DNA of 64,000 bases from Dama dama (taxonomy: Eukaryota; Chordata; Mammalia; Artiodactyla; Cervidae), in NCBI RefSeq assembly GCF_033118175.1, contig NC_083691.1, positions 58,680,001-58,744,000 of the forward strand, read 5' to 3'. Position numbers and translations under genes: made by a program. This document shows positions 33,675-45,615 of this stretch, piece after piece (the stretch's first letter is position 1; each line of letters starts with the position of its first letter). The notes below the pieces were generated by a model, which did no database searches, was not told the DNA's origin, and saw only the letters and a list, made by a program, of their open reading frames with translations.

Positions 33675-34924
33675 CAGTTTGCCACTGTTACTCCCAACGT
33701 TACTTTCTTCCATCTCAAGTGAAAGCCCTTCTGCTGTCAGAGACTCCCTTCTCCTGTGAGGCCCACCCACGCTCTCTACTCTGTGCCTCTCCTGCAGCTG
33801 TTGCCAGGGTTTCTGGCAGACTTGTTCCTTCCTGGGGCAGCTGGAGGGCCTAATTTTCCATCCCCTCCCTGCTACCTTCCAGACACCCACTGCTGCGGAA
33901 GCGTCCAGGACTTCAGCTTGAAGCCTTGGGGAGATCAAGCAGGTGCACCATCCCCTGTTTGAAGCCTGGCTTGGAAGACCTGCCCACCAGCAGCAGGTGT
34001 GTGGTGGGGAGGTGTCCTGCTGGGAATGCTAATGCGGCTTGTAGAGCAGTTTCTCCTCAGCCTGTTGGAGATGCCTGTCTTTTCTGGCCCCAAGTTGGAG
34101 AACCTTGAGTGAGACTGTTGATTTTAATGTTCTGAAGGCCCAGCAAACACTCTGCCTAGTCCCCAGAGAGAACCTTTGGTCTGTTGACATGAACACAACT
34201 GTGTCCCACCCATCTGTCCGTGGTCAGTGAGCGTGACGCCTAGAAACAGGAAGATGTCCTGCTCTCTCCCGCGAGTGTGGGCAGTGTCATGGTTCTCAGT
34301 TATATTTGTCATGCAGTCAGCCATCCATCCCAGACTTTCCAGGAGGGCCTGATCTTCAGGCGTGGACCACCCACCCCCACTCAGGGCAGCCTCATGTTTG
34401 GATGCCCGGCCACCCTGAGCCTGAATGTGTTACTGGGGGCTCCAATTTGGTCCCTCCCTGCAGAGGACACTGCAGGAGACGGCACAGCTGTGGGGCCTCT
34501 GAGTTCTGTTGTCTGAGTCCTCCTTTCTGGAGTCAGCTCCTCAGCCCCTCCTGTGGTCACAGAGAGGTCATCTTGGGGGTGCAGCCTCCCTTCTCTGCAC
34601 CTCCATCTCCGGGCCCGTAGACCCCCTGAAACAACTTTCATTTCGGCATGTCCCTCTCCAGGGATGCACTCGGTCCTTGCGTCCCCCATGTCTGGGGAAC
34701 GGCCAGGGTCCATCCTGCCTCACTCACCCCACCCCTCCTTGGACGGCAGCCCCTTGTCTCTGGTGCTCTGCTCGTGACCCCCCGTGATGTGTGTGCGGCC
34801 CGCAGAGCAGGTGTGTGCAGCCAGGTCCAGTGGAAAGGTCTGTGCCCTGTCACATGAATAGCTCCCGCCGCTTCCCGGTCCTGTGATAGCGTCCCAGTCT
34901 CAGCATCTGGCTCAGCTCATGCAG
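33675..34924. other. GC-moderate unique sequence
   Basis: No repeat recognised over 1.25 kb. Frames of 60-110 codons overlap in several frames and on both strands (33669-34857) with no domain, signal peptide or convincing splice pair. Confidence 0.4.
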
Positions 34925-35190
34925 GTATCATGAGATGCCACACACTGGGTGCTTATAAACACGGGCGTTTACTTCTCACAATCTTGGGGGCTGCATGAGA
35001 TCACGGGGCCAGCTGTTCGGCAAGGCCTCACCCTATGTCCACTTGGTGGCAGGCGCCGGCAGCCCTTGGGGCCTCCTTTTAAGGCACTAAACCCCTTCAT
35101 GAGGCTCCACGCTTACCACCTGATTGCCTCCCAAAGCCCCGCCCCCCCAGGAATTTGGGGGGCACATCAGGGTTCATGAATCATACACTG
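34925..35190 (-). mobile_element. MLT1A-like solo LTR
   Basis: Antisense order is clear: 'cacactgggtgcttataaac', 'tcacaatcttgggggctgc', 'gcaggcgccggcagc', 'cctccttttaaggcactaaa', 'ccttcatgaggctccacgc', 'gattgcctcccaaagccccg' and 'aatttggggggcacatcagg'. About 265 bases, ancient. Confidence 0.78.
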
Positions 35191-35658
35191 TGGCTTCTGA
35201 GCGTGTGGTTATCTTTCCCTTGAAAGATATCATGCTTCAGTCTCCTGTTCGACACGTATGTGAGCATCTGCTCTCTGCTGAGCCCTGTTCTAGGCTCTGG
35301 CGTCCTGTGAAGGGAGGAGATGCTCTGCTCCCCAGGCCCGTGCCCGGCTCCTCCGAGGGTGGGTGGTGGTGTGGACTTCTCTGGATAGTTTGATGATCTT
35401 TTGTTTAACTGGTTCAGTTTGTTTAGAAAAAAGAACCCTGATTTGTATCATAAGAAAAGTACCAGAGACCCGAAATGAACCCCACGTCCAGGAACCCTAA
35501 CTGACAGGTGTCTGTGTGAAGGCGGCTTCAGGTGTGGGGTCCTCCCCACAGCAGCCCTCTATCTGCCCTGTGTGGTGATATTCTGACCGACACTCAGTCT
35601 TTTCTGTTTGAATAAAAATAAGGTTGACGATGAATCAGAATCTGGTGGCCTGTCTGGG
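35191..35658. other. Unique sequence
   Basis: Positions 35255-35340 recall a diverged mammal-wide relic ('gagccctgttctaggctctg'). No gene seen. Confidence 0.35.
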
Positions 35659-35895
35659 TAGGACGTATTGAAAGTGAAAATGAAGTCGCTCAGTCGTGTC
35701 CCACTCTTTGCAACTCCATGGACTGGGGCTTACCACGCTCCTCTGTCCATGGGATTTTCCAGGCAAGAGTACTGGAGTGAGTTGCCATTTCCTTCTCCAG
35801 GGGATCTTTGCAACCCAGGGATCGAACCTGGGTCTCCTGCGTTGCAGACAGACGCTTTACCCTCTGAGCCACCAGAGAATCCCTAGGATGTTTGA
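35659..35895 (-). mobile_element. Bov-tA SINE
   Basis: Antisense copy from 'agtgaaaatgaagtcgctca' to 'gagccaccagagaatccc'. Flanks 'taggacgtattga' (35659) and 'taggatgtttga' (35884) are a slightly worn TSD. Confidence 0.93.
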
Positions 35896-35950
35896 GTGCT
35901 TGCTAAATGCCGGCTACAAGCCAAGCACTTTACTTATTTGATCCTGTGTG

Positions 35951-36160
35951 TGTGTGTTTAATTGCTCAGTCATGTCCAACTCTTTGTGACCCCCATGGAC
36001 AGCAGCCTGCCAGGCTCCTCTGTCCATGGAATTCTGCAAGCAGGAATACTGGAGTGGGTGGCCATTTCCTTCTTTAGGAGATCTTTCTGACCCAGGGATC
36101 AATCCCAAGTCTCCGGCATCACAGGTGGATTCTTTATAGCTGAGCCAGCCTGGAAACCCC
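35951..36160 (-). mobile_element. Bov-tA SINE
   Basis: Antisense copy from 'gtttaattgctcagtcatg' to 'gagccagcctggaaacccc'. It lies only about 60 bases from the preceding Bov-tA and in the same orientation, so the two form a direct pair. Confidence 0.92.
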
Positions 36161-39100
36161 ATGATTGATACACAGTATATAATCAGTAAAGCAACTATTC
36201 TTTGGAATTGCGTGATTATCTAATGTAACACAGTTACAAAGTTTTATATGATGTGTAATTGAAAAAAGTACTTTCTAAAATTGCTACCAGATGAAACTGT
36301 TTAGAAATTAAGTAATGTCCCACTGTGCCGATATCCTGTGGTCTGATTTTGACTTAACTAAATTTCATGAAAATACTAATCAGTGATGTTCAGGTGCAGG
36401 GTGGGAGTGTGTATGTACCATCCTGCACTAAGTGATTTGCACTGTATGTGGTGCAGGGGTACCCGGTACCCAGTTGATGAGAATTTGGTTGGTTTTTAGA
36501 TTCCTAAGAGAGAGTTTTGAACTACAGAGAGTGGTAAACCCCAGCAATCACTCAACCCCAGTGGTCATCTTCTGGGGACCAGTCTTGTCCCATTTTTGCC
36601 ACCTCCTGCCCCTCCCCACCATCATGTTCCTATTACTTTATTGTAAAGTGGATTCCAGGCACATATCCATTTCTTGATACATTTTTAACCAGACTGTAAT
36701 TTTTAATTTCAAATTGGTCTGTTTGAAATTAATTCTATTTCCTCCTACTTGTTTATTTTTCTCACATGTCAGGATGGTCCCTTTATATTATGTTCTTCAT
36801 TGTCTCCTTTGGGTTTTAAACATTATTTATGGGTTTACAGCTTAATTTAAATAGCTTCTTCTGTAGACAAAGGAGCTGTCTATCTCAGGCTACCTTTCAG
36901 CTGAAGAATAATCGGTTATTTACACCCTGTTGAAAATTAGTTCTTTTCCCTCTGTGACCCTCATGCCTGGTTGGCCTAACCAGAGCACCACCCCCTCCCC
37001 ATATATGAGCTTCATGAGCTGCACTGATTCACTGGAACTCTTTAATGTGAATGTTTTTTCTTTGTACGCTTGTCATGCTCATAATCTCCTCATCTGTGAG
37101 TGAGGTGGGCTAGCTGGTTGTCAAAGTTCCCGTTTGGTTTTGTGGTCACAGCAGCAAAAACCAGTATGAGGCATGATTCCCCCCCCACCCCCGACCGCCC
37201 CTTGTTGCTTGGGGAGTTGATGACACCCACCCAGGATGTACTTTGAGGAGAGTGGGCCCGTGGTGTTTTGCTTTGGCCTGTTTGGCACAGTACTGCGGGT
37301 GTCCCTGGCCCTGGGCAAGGTGGGCTTGGTGGCGGAGGCCACATGTGGCCCACCTCCCCTGGGAGTCCCGGGGTCTGCCCTGTTGTCTGGTGTCACCCGG
37401 AGCTCTCACTTCCCCTTCCTGTCCTGGGTGGGGGTGGGAGTGGGAGACGCCCTGCTTCTGTTCCAGCTATAACAGCCACACCTCCTGGATTTTCTGTAAC
37501 AAACTCCCTTCCTACTGTTTTCCCTTCTTTCTGTAAGCATTCCAAATATCTTGCAATTTCAGCGTCCTCTGGAAGCAGCCAGAGAAATTTTGAGGGTGGG
37601 TCAGGATCTTCTGTCACTGGGCATTTGGCCGGTGGGCCATCCGTATGGCTGGGGCAGGGCCACCCAGCTGTGATCGCTGGCTGCTTCCTGCGCCTGCCCT
37701 CCCCTCCCCACCCACCAAGCATGTGGGTGTCCTTGCTGTCCTCTGGCCCAGAGAGGGAAGTTTGATACTTGGAACTTGACAAGGGAAGGGAACTTGGGAA
37801 TTTTCTCCACGTTTGGCCACTGGGTGACTGATGCAGTTTGGCTGCCTCCCTCTCACAGCTCCCTCTTGCAGGCCCCCTCAACCACCCAAGCTGGTTCTGG
37901 CACCCCTGTCCTGCAGGGCGACATCAGCTTTTCCCAGTTTCCAGGGATCTTAACCATCAGATCACAGGCGACAGGTGCAGAGTGATACACCTTCCTGGTC
38001 TCTTTCTGTTTCAACTCCACTGGGAGTCACCAGTGCTGTCTGCCTTTTCCAGGTGACCTCTGCTCACCCAGGCCCTGGGGTTCTTCCTTGGGGGTTCCCC
38101 GAGGAAACGGGAATCTCTTGGGTATTTTGGACGGGGGATGTGTATGAACTGTGTAAAGGACCGCAGCAACCATGGGGCAGGAAGAGTCACCCAGAGATGG
38201 AAACCAGAAACTGCTGCTGTCCCTGGCCTGGGAGCAAGTCCAGGACCCCTGTCCTGGGTCACCAAGCAGGAAGCAGAGCTGTGGGCCACCCAGCCCCCAC
38301 ACCCCCAGCCCCCACGCCCCCCAGCCCCGGAAGCAGCTGGAGCTTCCCTAAGGGGCAGCGGGGGCGGGGATGGCAAATGTGCCCTTCCTCTGGCCGTGTT
38401 GCACCAGGGCTGCTGTCCCACAGGACTAACCAGAATCCGGCTGGCAGGGACCTGGGGAACACAGCTTTCTGGTTTTCTGCCCTGGCAGCACAGAATGTGG
38501 CAGATGACCGCGTCCTGACACCAGCAGGCCACGCATGGCTGGGGGGACACTCGAGGTGTGGGTGGAGTGAGTGAGTCAATGCACCTGCCTGTGGTGGGCA
38601 AGGGTGGCAGCCTCTGTGTGTCTCCCCCATGGGGTCAGCAGAGATGGTGGAGGGTCCACTTACCCGCAGACCCTGCTCACTGGCTGGTGTGGACTCATGA
38701 GCCAAAGCAGGGCTGGCACAGCCAGCCTGGGCTCACAGGTGACTACACGCTGCTCCAGTGAGGCTGGGCTTGGGGAGCTGGTCCTGGGAGCTGGTGTGCA
38801 TGTTTCTCAGCTGGGTGCCAAGTGTGAAGAACTCGGGGGCCTGTGGTTCCCCTGGCATGTCACATGATAGGTGGAGGGACAAGCTAGTCTTTGAAACCTT
38901 GGTGCAGACAGTTCACCAGCGACAGACAGGAAACAGCTTCAGGTGCCCAGAGGATGCTGAGGCCCCAGTTCTCAGCGAAGGGAAGGGGTTGGGGTGAGGG
39001 GTCATGAGGATCAAACCAAGGCAGGGGGCTTTCCTCATCCATCCACCTCTGGGTCCCCTCTGACCTGAGCAGCTGGCTCTTTTCAGGCCAGACTCTGTGA

Positions 39101-39798
39101 GGCTCCCAGCTCATGGGCACCTGCACCTCTGTCCTCCCCAGCAAGCTTGGGGAGGTGACAGCTGCCTTCTCCCACTCCCTGAGCAAGACAGGAAGTTGTC
39201 GGGGGGCAGGTGTCTTGTGAAGGGATGTTGGCAGGGGACCCGGTGCAGGGCAGGGCGTGAAGGGCAGGGTAAGCCCTTGCCTCGGTCCCCCTCCCCATGT
39301 GTATGGCGGGAAGGTCTCCGCTGGCCACGAGGGGTGTGTGGTTGGCACTGACCCTGCTTTGAAGCCTGCCTCTCGGCAGGGCAGTTAGCAAACGATCCCC
39401 CTCAGGGTGGAGAGTGCAGTCTGACCGGATGGTTGTCCAGGTCATAACCATGTGCAGGGGACGGGGAGAAGAGCAGCCCAGGGCAGGGGGCAGGGTGGGC
39501 TTGGGCAGCCTCCCAGTAGAGTCTGCATGCTTGGCTGGAGTTCTTGTACCCTGCTGCTGGATGGGAGGGAAGGATGCCCTTGTAACTGGTTGTGCACATA
39601 AACTGGGATAAAGATTATTTTTAAGAGAGCTTTACGAATATGCTCTAAGAATATAGTCTTCTAAATGTGGAAGTCTGGTTTTAGAATATTTGAATTGAGC
39701 AATTTTTGAGAAGAATTTTATTAGGAACAGTTAGTGTTTATCAGAATACCTCCTGAAGAGACAAAAATGCCAGCATTCAGGACTTTTTCATCTTTGCT
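36161..39798. other. SINE-free block, GC-rich from about 37.1 kb
   Basis: At 3.6 kb this is the longest stretch without ruminant repeats downstream of the CpG island. Positions 36540-36720 look like an ancient antisense L1M 3' UTR ('ttgtaaagtggattccaggc'). From about 37,150 GC content rises, with a C-run at about 37181-37194 and an SP1-like 'cgggggcggggatgg' near 38360. Frames of 148-199 codons overlap on both strands (37975-38574 + against 38011-38601 minus). They show no domain and are read as composition effects. A regulatory or exonic role is possible but not shown. Confidence 0.45.
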
Positions 39799-40006
39799 AG
39801 TGCTAAGTTGCTTCAGTTATGTCCAGCTTTTTGTGACGCTATGGACCATAGCCTGCCAGGCTCCTCTGTCCAAGGGATTCTCCAGGCAAGAATAAGAGAG
39901 TAGGTTGCCATTTCCTTCTCCAGGGGATTTTCTCAGCCCAGGAATTGAACCCTCCTTTCCTGCATTGACAGCCAGACTCTTTACTGCTAAGTCACCAGAG
40001 AAGCCT
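39799..40006 (-). mobile_element. Bov-tA SINE, diverged
   Basis: Antisense copy from 'agtgctaagttgcttcagtt' to 'aagtcaccagagaagcct'. It has more mismatches than its neighbours, so it is probably older. Confidence 0.9.
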
Positions 40007-40194
40007 GCTTTAGGATAGTTCTTTTCTAATCACTGTATTGTCCTTTGTCAGAGTGTGGCAGCGTCCCCTCTACCCCCTGCCAGGGGAGGATGCAGCGTCA
40101 GAGCCCAACTAGGCGTCCTGGACAGAGTTTCGTCCCAGAGTCCAGATGCTGTGGAGCACACGCTGCGAGCTGTCAGCCAGCTCGCAATGGAGGA

Positions 40195-40260
40195 GGTGGG
40201 GGTGGGGTGGGGGTAGGAGGTGGGGGGATCTCACCCCCACCCTAGGGGAGGGGGGATGCA
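40195..40260 (+). repeat. G-rich tract with 10-bp hairpin
   Basis: Repeated 'gtgggg' units are followed by 'cacccccaccctaggggagg'. The segment 'gggtgggggt' (40205-40214) is the exact reverse complement of 'acccccaccc' (40233-40242), with an 18-base loop that itself contains a run of six G. It could form either a hairpin or a G-quadruplex. Confidence 0.75.
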
Positions 40261-40281
40261 GGAGGAAGAAGGCGGAGAACT

Positions 40282-40511
40282 AACCAGCTTTGATGGGCTT
40301 CCCTGCTGGCTCAGCAGTAGAGAACCCGCCTGCCAATGCAGCAGACTTGGGTTCAATCCCTGGATTGAAAAGGTCCCCTGGAGAAGAAAATGGCCACCAT
40401 TCTAGTATTCTCACCTGGGAAATCCCGTGGACAGAGGAGCCTGGAGGGCTGTAGTCCGTGGGGTCACAGAGTAGGACACGACTGAGCGAGCATGAGCATG
40501 AACCAGTTTTG
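40282..40511 (+). mobile_element. Bov-tA SINE with near-perfect TSD
   Basis: Sense copy (40293-40500) from 'tgggcttccctgctggctca' to 'actgagcgagcatgagcatg'. Flanks 'aaccagctttg' and 'aaccagttttg' differ by one base. Confidence 0.93.
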
Positions 40512-41885
40512 GCTACAGATCTCTTGATGAGTCCATGAAGTAAAACACACATACATCCTGGGCAGAATGTTTATTTCGGGGAACTCGTAAATCTGTATCA
40601 TGGGGTTAATTTTCTTTGCTGTAGAAAATGAGGAAGTGATGTGAGAAAAATAGCACATGAGGACTACTGTCCAGGGGACCGTGTGTGATCAGACCCCCCT
40701 TGCCTCCTCATATCACACGTCTACCCACATACTTGGTGCTTGAGAACTCTCTGGGCTTTGTGTGTTTGCTATCCTGAAATGATTTAATTTGGTTCTACTC
40801 TGACTTCCATAAATGACTCCTTCTGTTTATTTACTTTTGCCTTTCCCATATGACATGACGTTATTTTAACCAAGCATGTTTTGAATGCACGAGAAATGAG
40901 GTGTACTTTTTTTTGAGGTATATGTTTTTTAATAGAAAAAATGTTCTGATTGCATGATTAATCAAGAAGAATCTGAGTTTTACTGTAGAATATTTGATAA
41001 GTTTCCGAAGTGAAATTTTCAGTATTTTAAACCTTTGCTTCTCAGCCTCTAGGTAAGTTGGGGCCTCATGTCATAAACTTGTAGATACCCATCACTGTGG
41101 TTTTATACTTTGGCTTCGTATGTGTGAATTTATGTAAAGGATGGTGCGCACACACACACACACACACGCATGCACACACACCCTTATTTTCATTTGGTCT
41201 CTGGTTTTAAACTCCTATGTCCATCCACATATCCTGCTTCTCCCGTGCCCCTCAACCTATCCAAATGGGATGGGTAAGATGACCATGTTTCTGTCTACAT
41301 GGGGACCCTTTGCGAGTGGAAGGGTGCTGAACCTGCAGTCGCAGAGCAGAGGTGGCTGAGGTCACCAGCGTCTTGAGAAGCCGGGCCCTCCCTTCATCAT
41401 CCACATGGGGCCTTTGTCTCTTGCCAGCTGTGTTCGTGTGTCTTCCTGCTCCAGACCTTTCTCCCTCTTATCAGCCTCTTCACTGGGGTCAACCTTCTGA
41501 TACATACACTTACTTCACTGTTCCATTTCTCTCCTGGAAGCCCTTGGGTCCCCAAGTCAAGGGGCTCCATACGCATCTGATTCTGCCTTATCGTCCACCA
41601 GGTAGCACCTGTATGGTGGGGTTCCACAGTGGTCATTCCCAGCCAGGAGGCATCTGCTGACCCCTGACCTCTGTGGGTGCAGTTCCCGATACCTTGCCCA
41701 CCTCCACTGCCTCCCTGTGAGCCTAAAATGTCTTCTCCTCTTTGAAGGCTCTGCATGACCCCTGGGCCTTCCTTCTCCAGTTAATACACGTCATCACCTA
41801 ATGCCCCCACTCTGTCTCTGGGAAGTGGGCACCGGTGTGCTGAGGTCTGGTCCCCTGACCTGGATCCTGGCCCTCTTCTTGGCAC
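40512..41885. other. Unique sequence with a CA microsatellite
   Basis: The microsatellite at 41149-41183 is listed separately. Positions 41690-41830 ('cttctcctctttgaaggc') faintly recall an L2 3' region. Frames at 41352-41756 overlap on both strands without support. Confidence 0.4.
41149..41183. repeat. (CA)n microsatellite, interrupted
   Basis: Nine or more CA units, then 'gcatg' and a second CA block. Likely length-polymorphic. Confidence 0.92.
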
Positions 41886-42030
41886 TGACTTTGGGCTGGT
41901 AAGGGTCTCAGTGCCTCAGTTTTCTCATCTGAGAAAGGGGGACAATAGTAGTAGTTAGTTCCTGGGATAGTTGTGAGGTTTATACAGAGCAGGGCCTCAG
42001 AGAGCCTGCTGCTCGGCAGGTGGTAACCCT
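41886..42030 (+). mobile_element. MIR SINE relic
   Basis: 'gactttgggctggtaaggg', 'cagtgcctcagttttctcat', 'ctgagaaagggggacaatag' and 'gttgtgaggtttatacagag' follow the central MIR core in sense order. Confidence 0.8.
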
Positions 42031-42181
42031 GCAGTTGGTGCTGTCCATGGCCAGCGGTGGCCGTACCCTCCCTGCAGTGCTCCTACATACATGTGTTTCT
42101 CCAGCTGCTATCTGTGTGAGTGTGGGGACTCTGGGAGCATCATCAGGTTCGAAGGCTTTGCTGAGTCACTTTGTGACTGTG

Positions 42182-42412
42182 CATATATATATATAGTTTC
42201 ATCACCCAGTCGTGTCTGTTTTGAGACACCATGGGGCCTGTGTTTGAGACACCAGGCTCCTCTGTCCGTGGGATTTCCCAGGCAAGAGTACTGGAGTGGG
42301 TTGCCATTTCCTCCTCCAGGGGATCTTTCCGACCCAGGAATCAAACCCTTATCTCCTGCATTGCCAGACGGGTTCTTTACCACTGTGCCACCTGGGAAGT
42401 CCCATATATATA
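42182..42412 (-). mobile_element. Bov-tA SINE in an AT-repeat target
   Basis: Antisense copy (about 42195-42402) from 'gtttcatcacccagtcgtg' to 'ccacctgggaagtcc'. 'catatatata' stands on both sides (42182 and 42403), so the TSD was taken from a small AT repeat. Confidence 0.9.
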
Positions 42413-42797
42413 CATACACGTGTATTATTCCCTGTTTGTTCTTTACTGCAAATACCTTGAGTTGAGATTCCACACGTGCAGCTAAGGATGTGAGCATATC
42501 TGAGTGACCTAAAGACTTGAGGCCACCTGATCCCTTGAGCGGAGGGAGGGTTTCTGATGAGACAGAGAGCTGCTTTCCCAGGTTGGACGTCTGTCCCCTT
42601 CTCCTTGTGTCCTTTGTCCTGGAAGCTGGGGGCAGGAGTGGGAGGGGCAAGGAAGGATGACCTCATGCTAGCCAGTGACGCGACTGGCTTGTAAGGAAGA
42701 GCCTCATCCGACGTAGAGTGAGCTGTGAGCTGGGGATGGGCTGCTGTGGGGGTCCCACTTGATGGTCTCTTCCTCTGCCTCCCTCATCAGCGTTTCT
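42413..42797. other. Unique sequence
   Basis: No repeat recognised. Overlapping minus frames here (for example 42108-42650) read through the adjacent SINE and are not genes. Confidence 0.4.
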
Positions 42798-42885
42798 TAA
42801 AAACTTAATTTAAAAAATTGGAGTATAGTTGGTTTACAGTGTTGGGCAGTTTCAGGGGTACAGCACAGGGATCCAGTGATGCATC
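42798..42885 (-). mobile_element. L1 3' end scrap, antisense
   Basis: 'attggagtatagttggttta', 'cagtgttgggcagtttcagg' and 'ggtacagcacagggatccag' are the complement of an ungulate L1 3' end. About 88 bases. Confidence 0.75.
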
Positions 42886-43877
42886 ACCGGTTTGGGATAG
42901 TTTGAGGGGGAAGGTTGCCTTCCTGCACTGGTTGTGGCAGGCAGGCTGGACGCACCTGGGCCCTCCCGCTCGGCTCCCCAGGCACAGCCAGGAGGGGCCA
43001 GTCCCTCTGCCACCCGGGTTCCCGGTGCCACATCTCCCGCTCCGGTGATGGTTGGGAAGAAGGCTTCTTGAGGACTCAGGAAGAAAAAAGCTGTCTTTTC
43101 CTAGCTATTGAACTTAATGCAAATCCTACTTGAAATCTTCCTTGGGAGTGCCTGCTGCATGTAACATCCCGTGTCCCTGTCTGCCCACTCCTGACTTTAT
43201 TAGTAGGCAGTGTCTGCTTTCTATACCTCTGTTTCTTTTTACTTCCTTAGAATAGTTTCGTTTTCACGGCCAATTCAGCTCAACTCATATGATGTCTAAT
43301 ATTAAAACCTGGTAACTTCTTAGCATTGGAGGATCCTGCCCATTGAAATTGTCTGGTTGCAGCTGTCCTGTCTGTGGAGAAGCAGCAGCCAGGGCTCGGG
43401 GTTGGTGCGGGTGGGGAGGTATACAAGTTACGCCTCTTTTCAGCACTACTGGCCACAGAACACGCGTCCCCAGAGCTGACCTCAGCTCACCTGGGCTAAC
43501 ACAGCATCCCTGACATTCCTCACTGGAAGGCTCTTTTCCACGGGAGATGGGGCAGTAATGCTGACCGCTGTGCCGCATCCATGGGTGGGGTATAAGCTGA
43601 CCCTTTATTTCAAGGCATAACAAGCCCCACTTGCAACTGGATCTGTGAGCACAGGCAGCGAGCTGCTCCAGGGCAGGCCCTGTGGTGGGTGCCTCTGATC
43701 CATGGATGGAAAGCTGCCTTCCTGAGTCTTGTTGGCCAGTGAGGGTCAGTGGAAGGCAGAACCCTGAGAGGTGGTTGTCACCCTTCTGCGGTCTTCCCCG
43801 ACACACTCTAGGAAGGGTAAGCCTGGGTCTCGGTGACTGCTGAACTTGGACCCAAAAGACGCAGCAAGTCTTCACGT
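42886..43877. other. Unique sequence
   Basis: The longest frame is 196 codons on the minus strand (43285-43875). It matches no protein I know and has no visible motif or splice context. No repeat recognised. Confidence 0.4.
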
Positions 43878-44182
43878 TGGGCTCTCTTTGTTCTTTAAGT
43901 TTTTTATGATTTTTATTTATTTATTTTTGGTTGCACTGGGTTTTCGTTGCTGGGCACTGGCTTTCTCTAGTTACGATGAGCGGGGACTACTCTCTAGCTG
44001 TGGTGTGCAGGCTCCTCATTGTGTGGCTTCTCTTGTTGGGGGAGCACAGGCTCAGCATTTGTGCATGGGCTTAGTTGCTCCATGGCATGTGGGATCTTCC
44101 CAGGCCAGAGATTGAACCCATGTCTCCTGCACTGGCATGTGGATTCTAATCCACTGCACCGGGGAAGCCCTGGGCTCTCTTT
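43878..44182 (-). mobile_element. CHR-1 type SINE with perfect TSD
   Basis: Antisense full-length copy (43890-44170): A/T tail, 'ttctctagttacgatgagcg', 'gctcctcattgtgtggcttc', 'gcatgtgggatcttcccagg' and head 'gcaccggggaagccc'. A perfect 12-base TSD, 'tgggctctcttt', lies at 43878-43889 and 44171-44182. Confidence 0.93.
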
Positions 44183-45205
44183 CAGCTATGTTCTTTGAGA
44201 AAGAACAAGCAGGGTGGCGAGAGTGTGTCGAGTGCTGTTTAGAAGCCCCCAGGGTTCTCTGTCAGCTGCCTGAGCCTTCCTGGCCCCCAGTCCCTCCCCC
44301 CCAGCCCCCCCAGGGAGCCTGTACTCTATCACTCACTGGAGGAGGCTTCCCTAAGTCCCTTCTTGCAAGTGGGTTTGTTGTGAATGAACAAGGGTGTCCC
44401 AAGTCCAGGGGCATGGATGGCATGACATACAGCGTCTCCAGCTCCTGGTCAGCCCCTGCTCCAGGGAGGCTGTGCTCAGAAATGCCAGTGGTCACTTCAG
44501 GGATCAACCGCCCGGGGACTCAGATCCTTTCTAAACTGAGAGCCTGAGTTTGTATTTTATGGGAACATCTTGTTACTGTTTAACGAGTAGGCACGTGCGG
44601 GTACGTTTCTGTCTGCCAAGGATGGAGGCAGAGGGAGATGGTAAAATAAGATCCGCATCATCCTGGGATGTCTCCCTCTCCACAGGCATCTCTTCTCCCA
44701 CAGGTGGGTGGAGATGGCTCAGGCAGGAAGGGGAAGAACACAGTGTCCCCTGTGATGCTGTTGGCTGATGGTCGTTCAGGACCCCTGGGGCATGGGGTTT
44801 GCCTGATCCCTGATCACTTCTGAAGGGTGCTTGGTAATCTGTGAAGTGCTTTGTTTTCTGTCTGCTGTGTGTATAAGAAGATGCAGGTTAGTAACTGCTG
44901 GTCCTGGCAACATTACTGTTTGGTCAATGTTGATACCTGGTGTTTCATGCGTACCCCCTGGAGGTGCTTTTCTGGACTCGCTCCTATTAAAGCTTTTATT
45001 TTGTGGGAGTGAATGATCAAACACTTCTTTTGGTGTTGCCTCAGAGCATTATAAATTCCAAAGAGCTTTGTTTTGTGGTCACTGAGTTGAGTGGTTATTG
45101 CAGTGGTTTTCTTTCCTTGGATATTTGAGATCGCTGTCTGGTCCCAGGTGTTTTTAATTTCTTTGATCCATCTCTAAAAGAGACTGCTTCGTGTTTTATG
45201 TATGG
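44183..45205. other. Unique sequence
   Basis: About 1 kb without recognised repeats. Frames of 61-82 codons are scattered and overlapping. No gene seen. Confidence 0.4.
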
Positions 45206-45420
45206 CTTTACAGCCTTTTTTTTTTTTTTTTTTACACTATTTATTTATTTGGCTGCTTCCAGTCTTAGTTCTGTCACTTGAGATATTTCCTTGCAGCACA
45301 GACTTAGTTGCTCCAAGGCACGTGGGATCCTAGTTTCCCAACCAGGGGTCAAACCCGTGTCACCTGCATTGTAAGGCAGATTCTTAAACCACTGGACCAC
45401 CAGGGAAGCCCCTTACAGCC
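45206..45420 (-). mobile_element. CHR-type SINE with short TSD
   Basis: Antisense copy (45216-45412): poly(T), 'ttatttggctgcttccagtc', 'aaggcacgtgggatcctag' and head 'ggaccaccagggaagcc'. 'ttacagcc' is repeated at 45208-45215 and 45413-45420. Confidence 0.9.
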
Positions 45421-45615
45421 ATTTTCAGAGCCCTCAAATGATTAAACCTGAAGAGAAAATCATTTGGTTCTTTATCGAATTTGACTCCTTGGTGCCACTT
45501 AACTGTCACTGGACTGTGGGGTGTCAGCTATTGAGACGGAATTCCATCATTTATTTATTTAAAATAAGTAAAATTTATTAAAATTTATTTTATTTAAAGT
45601 AAACATATAAAAGAT

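Noticed and set aside
37975..38601. 199-codon + and 196-codon minus frames over the same bases
   Set aside because: Both cannot be explained as genes. They share a GC-rich block and show no motif.
43285..43875. 196-codon minus frame
   Set aside because: No family resemblance, signal or splice sites were seen. It could not be tested for conservation.
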